This document shows, one piece after another, positions 39,357 to 49,511 of a stretch of 64,000 bases of DNA; the first letter of the stretch is position 1; the number at the start of each line of letters is the position of its first letter. The stretch covers positions 62,001 to 126,000 of the forward strand of contig CAMPDV010000255.1 of NCBI GenBank assembly GCA_946699065.1, written 5' to 3'. The notes below the pieces were generated by a model. That model made no database searches and was not told where the DNA came from. It was given only the letters and a program-made list of their open reading frames with translations. A program made the translations under genes and the position numbers. The stretch comes from Loxodes magnus (lineage: Eukaryota > Ciliophora > Karyorelictea > Loxodida > Loxodidae).

Positions 39357-41041
39357 ATTAAAATAAAATAGCATAAAATTAATCCTTTATAAAATTAAGT
39401 TTTATTAAGTTTATTTAGTATATGAAAAAATTAAGAAAATATTTTATTTAAATTTATAGCATAAAATAGTAAATCATAATTAATCTAGCATATAGCAAAG
39501 TTGTATAATATTAATTATTATATAATATATTTAAAAAAAACTAAATATAAAACTCTAGTATCAACATATATAGACTTTGAGTAAAGTAAATAATTATTAA
39601 AACATAAAATGTATTATTTAAAATATCGCTTTTATAAAAATATACCTAATTATCATGTATTTTGAGAACTTTAAATAAAAAATAAAATGTTTGCTAATTA
39701 TTTATTAAAGTATCTATGCTTAATTTATTAGATATTAATTGTTCTCTATAAAATTATTTTAAGCATTTCATTTTAAAATAATTTGCTATTTTCTTTACTA
39801 AAAGTTCATTTATTTATTTACTTATCATAGTTTGATTTTTAAAATTTTAAATTTAATATCCTTATTATTATAAAATTAATCTCTAAATTATTTTTTAGAA
39901 TTTTAATTATTATTTAATTTCTTTTATTACTAACACTTTTTACTCTATCTTATTAATTTTTAAATATCTGGCTTTCCAAAAAGGTTTGAACCTATTAATT
40001 TATATTCTATTTACTTATTTATTTTAATTATTAAACAAATATTTTTATTCATAGGATATTTATTCTTCGATATTTTCTTAATTTATAAAAGATAATCTCT
40101 ATTGTAAGCCTTTTTTAAAGTGTTTTCTTTTAATTTAATAAAACTTTATCATATTCTATCTTATTCAATAGTAAATTTAATATGCTAATTTGGCTAAATT
40201 TATAATATAAAACTTTGAGGTTTTTTCAGTCCCTTCATATATTTAAAATTTATATCCTACAATTACCAAATAACTTAATTTGATGGAAAATAAAAATGCT
40301 AAAAATATTAAAATAAGCATACACAAACATAGCAAGTCTAGTAGTAATGCTAGTAAATAAATAAAATAAAAACCATAATATCTTGATAATTTAATCTTTT
40401 ATTAGGTTTAGTTAAATGTTTCCTAAATTATTTAATTTTAAACAATATCTTAAAATTCATTTTATTCTTCCAATTCTTCTACTAAATTTTCATAAAGAAT
40501 CTATTAAAAGCTGAGTAAAATTTATTGACAGCAAGCTTATAATAATCAAATATAGTTATTTTAAATTTTAAAAGATTTTTACCAAGGTTTAATAAACTCT
40601 TAATATATCTATATCTTATTTAAGAATATCAATTAGTTAAAATGTTTTGATTAAAACTAAAAGATATAGTTACCTTAAATAATAAATAAATAAAAGTATA
40701 AACACTATTTTAGATTCATTATTCTTTATATATTTAATAAATCTAAGCGTAGTTCTATATAAATAGATCAAAATAAAGCTGCTTAAAGATAAAATTCACT
40801 TTCTTGATGTTATATAATGTATATTAAAGTAAATCCTTATTCATAAATTCATTCAGTTTGTACAAGATTAACTCTTCTATTGTTATGAGTTAAGGTGATA
40901 AATGAAAGTTTTAATCTAAATTTCATTTAACTTAAATAAATAAAATTTTATTTTTATTATAATTAAAGTAGTGTCTTAACTTAAGCAAAAAACAAAGTGA
41001 TTAGGAGGTAAACTGTCAAACACAAAGTTAAATTTATTTTG
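39357..41041. other. AT-rich stretch without recognised gene
   Basis: A/T-rich; nothing recognised. Confidence 0.45.
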
Positions 41042-41270
41042 ACTTGCCTTGAATTAATTTAGATAAATAAATAAATAAAAATAATTATAGAGCGCGTAGT
41101 ACCTCGATGGCGCGCAGCTCTTTCAATATTAATATTTAATATTTAAAAATGTTCTCATGATTCTTGTTAAATTCTAGAGGTCCGATGAGTCATGTCAGCT
41201 TCTCGTGTTTCTTGTTAAATTCTAGAGGTCCGATGAGTTATGTCAACTTGCCTTGAATTAATTTAGATAA
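41042..41270 (-). mobile_element. S3: short SINE-like element with 25-bp target-site duplication
   Basis: A perfect 25-bp direct repeat (beginning ACTTGCCTTGAATTAATT) lies at 41042-41066 and 41246-41270. The roughly 180-bp insert is on the minus strand. Its body contains a 37-bp unit repeated twice with a 48-bp period (41161-41197 and 41209-41245, core TCTAGAGGTCCGATGAGT). It ends with the S-family hairpin GAGCTGCGCGCC...ACGCGCTC (41090-41120) and an (ATTT)n tail abutting the duplication. Body unrelated to the other S elements, so only the 3' end is shared. Strong evidence for target-primed insertion. Confidence 0.82.
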
Positions 41271-41551
41271 TAAAATAGAAGGCCCGTCTAATTTATAAAA
41301 TGTATTTATAATACTAAATATCTTTAACTTCACATACAAATCCTCAATTAACTACTCTCAAAATAATCAATAAATATAAAAATAATCTCTCACTTATCTT
41401 TTGTCATTAACAATACTTGATTGTTTAAGTTTCAAATTCTTAAAGAAATTTATTTATTCTTTAGAAATATCTGGGAAGATAATTTGAAATAGCATTAACA
41501 ATATATCCAATTAAGAAGAAATTATTATTTAAACTTAAAAAACTCTTTATA
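41271..41551. other. AT-rich spacer
   Basis: Nothing recognised. Confidence 0.4.
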
Positions 41552-42533
41552 TCATTCCATAATTCTTCTTCCAGCAAATTTATTATTAAAACATATATAA
41601 TATTATTTTACCTTGCTACATTATTTCTTTACTTTCTACTATTAATTAATTCGAGTATTCGAATCTTATTTATCGAACTCTTTTTTTACGTTGCACTTAT
41701 TATAACTTTTGCTTTTAAGATGCCTTTTTAGACTAAAATTAAAAACTTTTTTTAAGCAACAGAATCTTCATCTTTCTTCATTTGAAATATTTTTCCAGGA
41801 TTCTTATCCTACTTAAACAGATACCATGGTAAATTTCCTAAGTTACATATTTCTTCGTCACTCGAGAAGTTCTCACTCCAGTAACTCTCTTCAAGAATTT
41901 CGCTACAATTCTAAATTAATAACTTACTTTCTTTAAATAACTTGAGCTTGATCTTGATCATTTGAATAATTCCTTTAAGTCTATTCTAAAAGGAATGCTC
42001 ATTTTCAGTTTGAATTATTTATTTGCCTCATTCCAATTCACTTTTTTAATCTTTCCTTACATCTCATTTATTAATCTCTTGAGGTAAACCTCAGATGAAT
42101 AAAATTCTTGCTTTAAGTATTTAAGATACTGATTCTCGAATTTTAAGTTTAAGATTTCTGAAGTTTTCTTCAAATCTTTCGAGGAAATCTAATTTACCTT
42201 ACAATCTACTATTATTCTTATAAAGTCTTCTGAGTGTTTTTTTCTAAGTTAGCTGGTGATTTTAACTTAAAGAGATTAGCCAAAAGAGTTTCTAAAAAGA
42301 ACTTGATTTAAGTTAATAAAGAACGCTTTTAGTTTTTCTTTATTGCCAATTAATTCATAGGGTAGTTACATCATTTTTACGTTCAAATCAACTTAATTAT
42401 GCTTAGATTGCTGATTAAGTAACTACTCAAATCAGTTAAGAACTTTAAATAATTGAAATTTATTCTCATAATTTTTGAGGAAAGCTCTTTAAGATTTTCT
42501 ATTTAAGCTGAGGGTGTGACTATCATATATCAT
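41552..42533 (-). CDS. HK8: intact histidine-kinase-ATPase-like protein
   Basis: Minus strand: ATG 42533; exon 1 41928-42533 (606 nt); intron 1 41911-41927 (17 nt); exon 2 41747-41910 (164 nt, the same length as in HK7); a probable intron 2 of 14 nt at 41733-41746 (GTTTTTAATTTTAG); exon 3 41552-41732 to TGA 41554-41552. Removing 14 nt restores an open frame to the conserved end; without it the frame is wrong. Product 316 residues. Leader, exon 1 and the first part of exon 2 are nearly identical to HK7 (Gln TAA in HK7 is CAA here at one site). From just after KNPGKIF the sequences diverge completely and the HK8 tail resembles HK1. Domain description as for HK4 and HK7. Confidence 0.68.
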
Positions 42534-43863
42534 TTTTATTAAAGATGGAAGATTTAAGAGTAATAAATCGGATTAAATAAGCAATTTATTTAATTTACGT
42601 TTAATTGCTCAACTACAAGAATCTTAAGCATAACTAAATAATAAAAATATTATTTTCCTTATGATTTAGATAAAGGACTAAACAATTTGATTTCTTTGCT
42701 TTTATTTTTAAGGAAGGAAAGAAGTTATAATTTGAAGATTGATTAAAAAGAAAATGCGTTTAGTTAACCTAAACTTAATATAAGTATTAATAGTACTTAT
42801 AAAAAATAATTAAAAAAAAAGGAAATTTTTATATGAAACTGATATATAAGTATAAGTAAGGTATATGTTTAAGAGATATAAACAATCCCATTTTTAATTA
42901 TTAAATAATAGTTAAAATTAATTTCTTTTATAGCCTATTTTTAAATATAGCAGAGTTTTAGTTGTTCTCAATGCCCTTTTTCTTTTATTTCTAAATTCTT
43001 ACTAATTAAATCACTTTTAAAGCAAAATAAGCTTTGATTTTTATTTTAAGTTGTGTATATCTTTCATTTACTTATTCTAGTATTTGTATTTTCTTTAATA
43101 AAAAAGGTAAGATTTTTTATTTTCTATTTATTTAAATTTAGAAAACTTTGATTATTCCTTTAAGAAAAAGCTTGATCTTTATTCTATTGCACATTATTGG
43201 TTTGCTTTTGCTTATTTTCTTCAAATAATATAAATAAAATAAATCTAAATCACTAAATTTAGTAATTAACCTTTTTTCCTCTTTATTAGTACTTCATAGA
43301 CTATTCTTTTAAGATAAATTATGCATAATATTTTATTAATTGAGTAATCTTATTATAGTGAAGATATTCTAGTTTTAATGTCTATCTACAATAGCTCTAT
43401 TAATTAATATTTAGGAAGTACTATCATTTATCATAGTTTATTTCATAAAAATTTACAATAATATATCTAGATAAAATGCTAAAATGATTGAAGTTTAAGT
43501 TTTATATTTAATATATGATAAAATAAACTAATTTAAACATATATTTACTTTAAGAAGTTTTAGGATTATTTCTCTAATTTAAAATAAAATTAACAAGGAC
43601 AAAAATAAGCCTATAAATTAAATTAGCTTTAATTATTAAGTTTGATAAGCTTAGTTAAGAGAAATTTATAAGCTTAATTATATAAAATAAGAAAATTAGT
43701 TTATGAAATAAATATCTCTAAAAATTACAACTAGGACTATTTTTATTAGAAGCATTAATTAAGAGATATCAGCTTTATTATGAAATCTAGCAAATAAGTT
43801 AGAAATAGAAAAAGTTTAAAAAGAACTAATATTCTTAAATAAAAATGATTAAAGTTAATAAAG
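42534..43863. other. AT-rich stretch without recognised gene
   Basis: A/T-rich; nothing recognised. Confidence 0.4.
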
Positions 43864-43884
43864 ATGTTTTTAAATTAAGAAAAA

Positions 43885-44690
43885 ATGGAGCAAAACATTC
43901 GACTTTCAAGAAACCAAATTAAAAGCGTTAAAAAGAAAGCCACTAGAGAATTATTGAAAAAATAACTAAAGCAAGAGCATTCAAGTTCTTCGCCTGAAGG
44001 AAAAATTATGATCGGAACAGTTGAAATGATAATCTAAATCTGACAATGACCCACAACTGTAAGATCTACTACAAAAAATGAGGAAGTAAATATCTAATTA
44101 TGAGGAAGTTATCTATAATCAAGGAGAAAAAATCAGAGAACTTACGAATAATATAGATGACTAAAACAACGAACTACTGATATTAAGACGGCAATTAATC
44201 TAAAACATTTTGGTTACAGAATAGTAACTATATGAATAGTCTTAATCAAACTTTAAATAAGCTAAAAAAAATGGACATTGAAAATGCTCATTTCTAAAAA
44301 TAAGAAAAAAATAATTAAAATGATTCTAATCTAGATACAAGTATAATAAAGAGAATTGAAAAAATTGAATAAAAATTAAAAAGAATATATATAAGTGTAA
44401 AATCAAAAGAAGAAATGTTGATACTGCAATTAAGATAATCACATTTTGCGGCAATGTCAAGAATGAAAAAAATTCAAAATATCAGAAGAAAAAAGAATGT
44501 GAAAAAATATTAATAAATTATGATTAACTAAAACTGGTATATACAGGCAGAGATTGAACATGGGGGGCGCCGGGGGTCATCCGTGGTAACCTCCACCATA
44601 CAAAAAGAGGTCGTGGTATACATCCACTAAAAAATGGCGGAGCAAAACTGGTTGGAAGCCCAGGGAACTCCAAACACTTAACTTTTAGTT
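43885..44690 (+). pseudogene. G2 ORF: coiled-coil CCHC protein spread over three frames
   Basis: Starts ATG 43885 (MEQNIRLSRNQIKSVKKK) and moves through three +1 shifts. A second frame at about 43990-44250 gives a coiled coil (LLQKMRKQISNYEEVIYNQ, LLILRRQLIQNILVTEQQL). A third frame at about 44229-44415 gives MNSLNQTLNKLKKMDIENA and IIKRIEKIEQKLKRI. The first frame returns with CWYCNQDNHILRQC at 44416-44457, a perfect C-x2-C-x4-H-x4-C knuckle. The frame then stays open through a Pro/Lys-rich stretch (PPPYKKRSW). Short introns, decay or sequencing indels could explain the shifts; I found no convincing GT-AG intron of the right length at each site. Same family as the G1 protein. Confidence 0.6.
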
Positions 44691-44712
44691 CATATTATTA
44701 TTATTATAATTT

Positions 44713-45062
44713 TTAAAACCGCTATAGTTGTTCGAAGGTGAACAGCAAGGTCATCTTCATCAGAGGTGGGGAATTTAAGTACCCATAATTGATACATGTC
44801 GTCCTCTGCTTTGGTGATGCAATGAGACACAATCCTGCCATGTCCTTGAACCTCCAGCAAGTATTAAAGATTACGAGTATTCTGAAATTATATCAGTATT
44901 CAACATTTTTATCAGTACTGAATAATTATACCAGTATTGAACAAGGTTTATCAGTATCTGATAATTTTATCAGTAACAAACATTCTTGTCAGTATGAAAC
45001 ATTTTTTTTAAAGAGCTGCACACCAACGAGAGTGCTACGCGCTCTATAATCAAATTTATTTA
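44713..45062 (+). mobile_element. S4: S1-type SINE-like element nested in the G2 tail
   Basis: Starts AAAACCGCTATAG with the 5' hairpin GTTGTTC-gaaggt-GAACAGC (one G-U pair relative to S1 and S2). It has only one of the two CATCAGAGG / AAGTACCCATAAT blocks, then the 19-20-nt repeats, terminal hairpin 45013-45044 and (ATTT)n tail. TATTATTATTATTAT lies on both sides, as expected for insertion into a TAT-repeat tail. The missing block is an internal deletion relative to S1 and S2. Confidence 0.75.
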
Positions 45063-45092
45063 TTTATTATTATTATTATGTTTTTAAATTAA

Positions 45093-45880
45093 AAGCATCT
45101 TTAAATTATAGAAATTTTATTAATTATATTTAAGGATTTTTTCGAAGCTTTTTTGAGTTAATTTACTAAAATAGAATTTTTGATTTAGCTGACATGGACA
45201 AATTTAAAAAAATACTAAACTCATTAAGAGGCAAGAATTTTTAACTTAGTAAGTATACAGATATTAAAATAGCTATTTTATAAAACTTCCTGTAATAGTT
45301 ATTTTATCTTACAAAGTAGTAAGTTAAAGGAAAGGAAAATTTCTTCTAATATAAGTTATAATGAAGCAATTATTATAATATAATTTACTAAAGTTGCTTA
45401 ATAAATAATGAAGTTAAAAATATATTATAATTTAGATTAATTAAATTGAAAAAAACTAAAAAATTAAAAAAATTAATATATAAACAAATAAAGCTCTTGA
45501 TTGTAAGAATGTTCTAAGATATATTTAAAAAGGTATATAATTTTTTTAAATGATTTGTTTGTAATATAAGAAATTTTATTATATTTAAAAGCTCTTGGAG
45601 CTTATAATTCTTTATTAAATAAATAGTATTAAATAGAGTTAGCAAATTTTTTATCTAAGTCCTTATATGTTTAATAATAAATTAGGAAAAAGTTAGTTAC
45701 ATATATCTCATCATTAAGACTCTTACATTAAACAAATTTATAAACTTAGTATTTTTAAGTAATTATTAAAATATTAGAAAAATTAGTTAAACATATGAAA
45801 ATAGCATAAGTAGGAATAATATAAGATTTAATTTACTAAACTTTCTTAAAATTAATTTATAGATTGTTTTGTATCGGATT
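45093..45880. other. AT-rich stretch without firm gene
   Basis: A/T-rich. A 57-codon frame at 45194-45364 (starting MDKFKKILNSLRGKNF, ending TGA) looks protein-like but has no homologue in the window, so I do not call it. Confidence 0.35.
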
Positions 45881-46725
45881 ACATATCTGCCGCTTAAAAT
45901 AAGTTTGCAAGCTTTATCTTCTCTCCAAATTATTTTGCTCCCTAACGTCTTCTATCTCCATATCTTGTTAACATCAGTCTTATTGTTTCTTGATTTCCTT
46001 TTTCTTCTATAATTTCTACATCCATATTACAATATAATTTTTATTGTTCTTATTTATATTTCTTCCAATATTGCTTTTTAAAGTTTTAAAATTTCCAACA
46101 TTACTTATATATGTGTCCTTGCTTAAGATAATAGTAGCAGTTTTTCTTTTTTGTATTTTTTAAATTATATTTATTTTATTTTATTTCATTTTATTCTATT
46201 ACTATTTTGCTAAATTAAAAAAATTGTTAGCTTAGTATTTCTTATTTTTAATTCTAAAATTCGGATTTTATTTTTTAGTTCTGCTTTTAAATTTTTTCTA
46301 ACTAGGATTTTGGCTGGCTAAGCTATTCTTGTTGTTAGTCTCATAAGGCGTCAATTTCCCTTTCCTAATTAGCCATTCTCAAATCTAAAATATCTTGAAT
46401 TCCCATTTTTACTAGTTCTATCAGTTTAATATTTTATTTTCGAAGATTTTAACCTCTTCCTGGATGTTTAGTACAACTTTGATGAGCTAAATCCATGGTC
46501 ATTTGTTCGTAATGATTGAATTTAAAGACCTTCTAATGTAGGACAGATTTCGTCTATTTCCTCAATTTCTCCTTTAAGAAAGCGTTACTGCATCATAGAT
46601 TTTTTTTCAGCCTTTAAGTTTCCTCGTATTTCTGCTGCAATCCGGGCTACTATTAACTTGGAGTCTAAAAGAATCCCTTTCTGAAGTCCGTCATTTATTT
46701 CCTAAATTTCTTTAAGAAAATATTA
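45881..46725 (-). pseudogene. G3: decayed coiled-coil CCHC (Gag/ORF1-like) copy
   Basis: Minus strand. The 5' part in one frame (EINDGLQKGILLDSKLIVAR, then EIEEIDEICPTLEG) passes to a second (LNIQEEVKIFENKI) and a third (MANQEREIDALWDQQQEQL). The third frame continues to CYYYLKQGHIYKQC (46098-46139), which fits the C-x2-C-x4-H-x4-C spacing of G1 and G2 with the second Cys changed to Tyr. A longer C-terminal part follows (DVEIIEEKGNQETIRLMLTR) that G1 lacks. No (TTA)n tail or target-site duplication is visible. At least two frameshifts plus the lost zinc ligand make this an old copy of the G family or a relative of it. Confidence 0.55.
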
Positions 46726-46798
46726 TTTAATTTAAGATAAATTAACTTACTAACCCTTTAAATTTAATAAACTTCAAATAAATATTTTATTGTTTAAT

Positions 46799-46990
46799 AG
46801 GTTGGGAAATAACCTGAAATTACTTGAAGACGTTCTGTGCTTTGGTGATAAAGAGATGTAATCTTGCTCGCAAATAGATGACAGACCTTTATGCAAAAAA
46901 TTTCGTATAAAAAGACTTTAAAAATTGACACTTTTACAGTGCTGCGCACCATTGAGATGGTACGCACACTTTAATTTAATTTTTTAATTA
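46799..46990 (+). mobile_element. S5: short SINE-like element with covarying 3' hairpin
   Basis: A 5' hairpin AGGTT-gggaaat-AACCT (46799-46815), then GACGTTCTGTGCTTTGGTGAT as in the S1 body, and the 3' hairpin AGTGCTGCGCACCAT...ATGGTACGCACACT (46938-46970). The outer stem AGTG/CACT replaces GAGC/GCTC of the other members, and the inner stem ACCAT/ATGGT is perfectly paired; both sides have changed together. No clear (ATTT)n tail or duplication. Confidence 0.65.
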
Positions 46991-47644
46991 ATAAAAAGAT
47001 AAAAGTTAAAGATTAAGAGATAAAATAAAATAAATTATAAAGTCAATGTTTAAATTTGATTATAAGATATTTATATTTATTATCTTCAAAGTGATATTAA
47101 TCAAAATCTATGTCTATGTTTAAAGATATGGTAAGAAAGTGTAAGTACTAAGATGCTATATTTTAATAAATTTTAAATATATAAGTAAATTAATATAGAT
47201 TTATATATATGAGGTTTTATTATTTGAAAAATTAAAAATTTTTATATAATTTCATATAAAATATAATCTAAATTATTATACTAATAGTTCTTATTAAATA
47301 TAGTGCATTTAAAATTAAAAATTAGATTAAATAAATTTAATGATAGGTATAAATTGTAGAAATTAAAGCATTTTAAGATACTATTAGTAGATGAAATAAA
47401 ACAAAAATTTTATTAATCTGGGAAACATAATGATTTATATACTTTAGTAATAAAATTTATTAAAATAATTAATAAAAAAATGTAATTAAAAAATAAAATA
47501 TTAGGTTAGGATATTTAGGATAAAACTTCAAAGATTTTTCTGTTTAAATTTTCATGAAATTTCAAAATTTTATGATTAATACTACTAGTAAACCAGTTTC
47601 TAAAATTTAAGGTATATATATTAAATTTTTTTCGAAAAATTTAT

Positions 47645-47830
47645 TTCATTAGCGAGGGAATTCTTCCCATCGGGAAATGGGAAAATCTGAAAAAAAAATT
47701 TCAACTCAGATTAATCAAAAAAGATAAGTCAAGGAAAAGGAACAATGCAAGGAATGAACATGCAGGAACGGAGATTTTAAACATTTAAAACTTCAATTAA
47801 ACCGGGAGGCGAAACAATTATTTTAAAGAT
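47645..47830. other. Unassigned GC-richer island
   Basis: Contains CCCAT-cgggaa-ATGGG (a 5-bp hairpin), AGCGAGGGAATTCTTCCC, GCAAGGAATGAACATGCAGGA and ACCGGGAGGCGAAAC in A/T-rich flanks. It resembles an S-element body in composition but has no S-type 3' hairpin. It sits directly beside arm B of the long inverted repeat. Confidence 0.35.
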
Positions 47831-47835
47831 TAATG

Positions 47836-48255
47836 ATTTTGTAGGAATAAGTTTAACTTTTCATAATAATTTTTTAATTATAACCAAGTATAAAATATAA
47901 AGAATTTATTTCATTTACATCTTCAAACACCAATTTTATCTTTAGATATTAATAATTTATTTCTAAGTTTTTATGCTTCTTTGAACTCTTTCTATTTTCT
48001 TATCTTACTTAGATAAAAGTTAGTTACTGAATTTAATATATTTTAATATTTTAGTTGAAATTTATTTATAAATAAATTTAAAATAAAATTTAAATATTTA
48101 TAATAGTAAAATTACATCATTCTGTCAGCAATTAATAATTAATTAAATTATAATTAAAAAAATCTACATTTTTTAATCTTAATGAAATCAAAGCTACTGA
48201 ATATGATATTTCTATTTAAACTTTTGCTAAATTTATAACATTTATATTTATTATT
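47836..48255 (-). repeat. Arm B of the long inverted repeat (partner 38888-39356)
   Basis: Reverse-complement match to arm A without its 52-base insert; for example TTATCTTACTTAGATAAAAG here against CTTTTATCTAAGTAAGATAA there. The enclosed 8.5 kb carries S3, HK8, G2, S4, G3 and S5. Confidence 0.75.
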
Positions 48256-49511
48256 TCAAAACTATATTTTTTAATTTTATAAAATACTTTTTTTTATTAA
48301 TTTTTTTAATAAATTCTATTAATTAAAATTTAAAGGACTAACATCACATTTTGCAACAAGATATTATTCTCTGAATTTTAAAATTTTTATTAGCTTAATA
48401 TATTCTATATTTAAAATGATAAATAAAGCAAATAAAAAAGCTTGCAGCTCATATAAAATAGGAATTAAAATTAATAAATGCTAATTATTTTAATTAGAAA
48501 ATCATCTTTATTTAACTTTAACTTAACTAGTAATAATTCTTTGAAATAAAGATATTTAATAATATAAATTTTTAATTTTAAACTATTTTCAGATTAAAAT
48601 CTAATTAAAAATAAATATTTCATTTTAATTAAAATAAATTATAAATCAAATTCTTTTTATTTAGAATTTAAATTACTTTTCACTATTTTCCTTTAAATTT
48701 TTAAATTCAAGAAGTTTGTTTAAAAATATTTTAATTACCCACCAATTTATATAAGAAAAATTTTATTAAATTCATAGGTGAAAGAAGTATTAAAGAGATT
48801 TATTTTGCTTTAATTTATATATAGCAAAGATATAAATTATGATTAAATGAAGTATTATAAAATTTTTATTTTATAGTATTTTTTTATATGAAGAAATTCT
48901 AAAAATATTTAAAAAAATATTAATTAAACTTTAAGCTATATTTATATAATTCAATTAAATTAATCTTAATTTATAGGAAAATTACAAATAAATAAAATAA
49001 ATTTTTTTTCAAAATTATAGGTTGAATTTAATAAAAAGTTGACTTATTTTGAAACTAACTTAAATTCTACAAAATCAAGCATTGCATTTATCTTTCTTTA
49101 AACTCTGTATAGATTTTCTAAAAGGAGTATTCAGACTATTATTAAAAATATTTCTTTATCTTTAATTTAAATTTTTTATTTTTCTTAAACTTGAATATTT
49201 ATTTATTTCATAATTTAATAACAAAAATACATATAAAAATTATATTAAATATATGAACTTGTATACTTTTAACATTAAACATAAGAATTTATATGGTTAA
49301 TTTAAATTTTTTATTTTAAGATTTTTTCATATTGTTAAATTAAAAAATAAAAATAATATATTTTTGAAATAAAAGTATTCAAATAATCTATACTTATGTT
49401 TCAACATAATAAAATTATTTCTTTTTTTTTAGAAATAAAAATAAAATAAAATTAGAAGTTTTTTATAATAATTAAATTTAATATAATTTGTAATATTTTA
49501 TTATATATATT
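48256..49511. other. AT-rich stretch without recognised gene
   Basis: A/T-rich; nothing recognised. Confidence 0.45.

Larger units (their letters stand above)
43864..45092 (+). mobile_element. G2: retroelement with 15-bp target-site duplication, interrupted by S4
   Basis: The 15-bp direct repeat ATGTTTTTAAATTAA lies at 43864-43878 and 45078-45092. Inside are a zinc-knuckle reading region (43885 to about 44620), a GC-rich 3' part, CAAACACTT and a (TTA)n tail like that of G1. The tail is split by an S element (44713 to about 45062) flanked on both sides by (TAT)n. The order of events is readable: G2 inserted first, then S4 inserted into its tail. Confidence 0.75.

Noticed and set aside
41161..41245. 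Possible hammerhead ribozyme (CCGATGAGT)
   Set aside because: The essential CTGATGA and GAAA core arrangement and three helices are absent.
45194..45364. 57-codon frame MDKFKKILNSLRG... ending TGA
   Set aside because: Protein-like, but short, without homologue or motif. Similar strings appear by chance when almost no codon is a stop.
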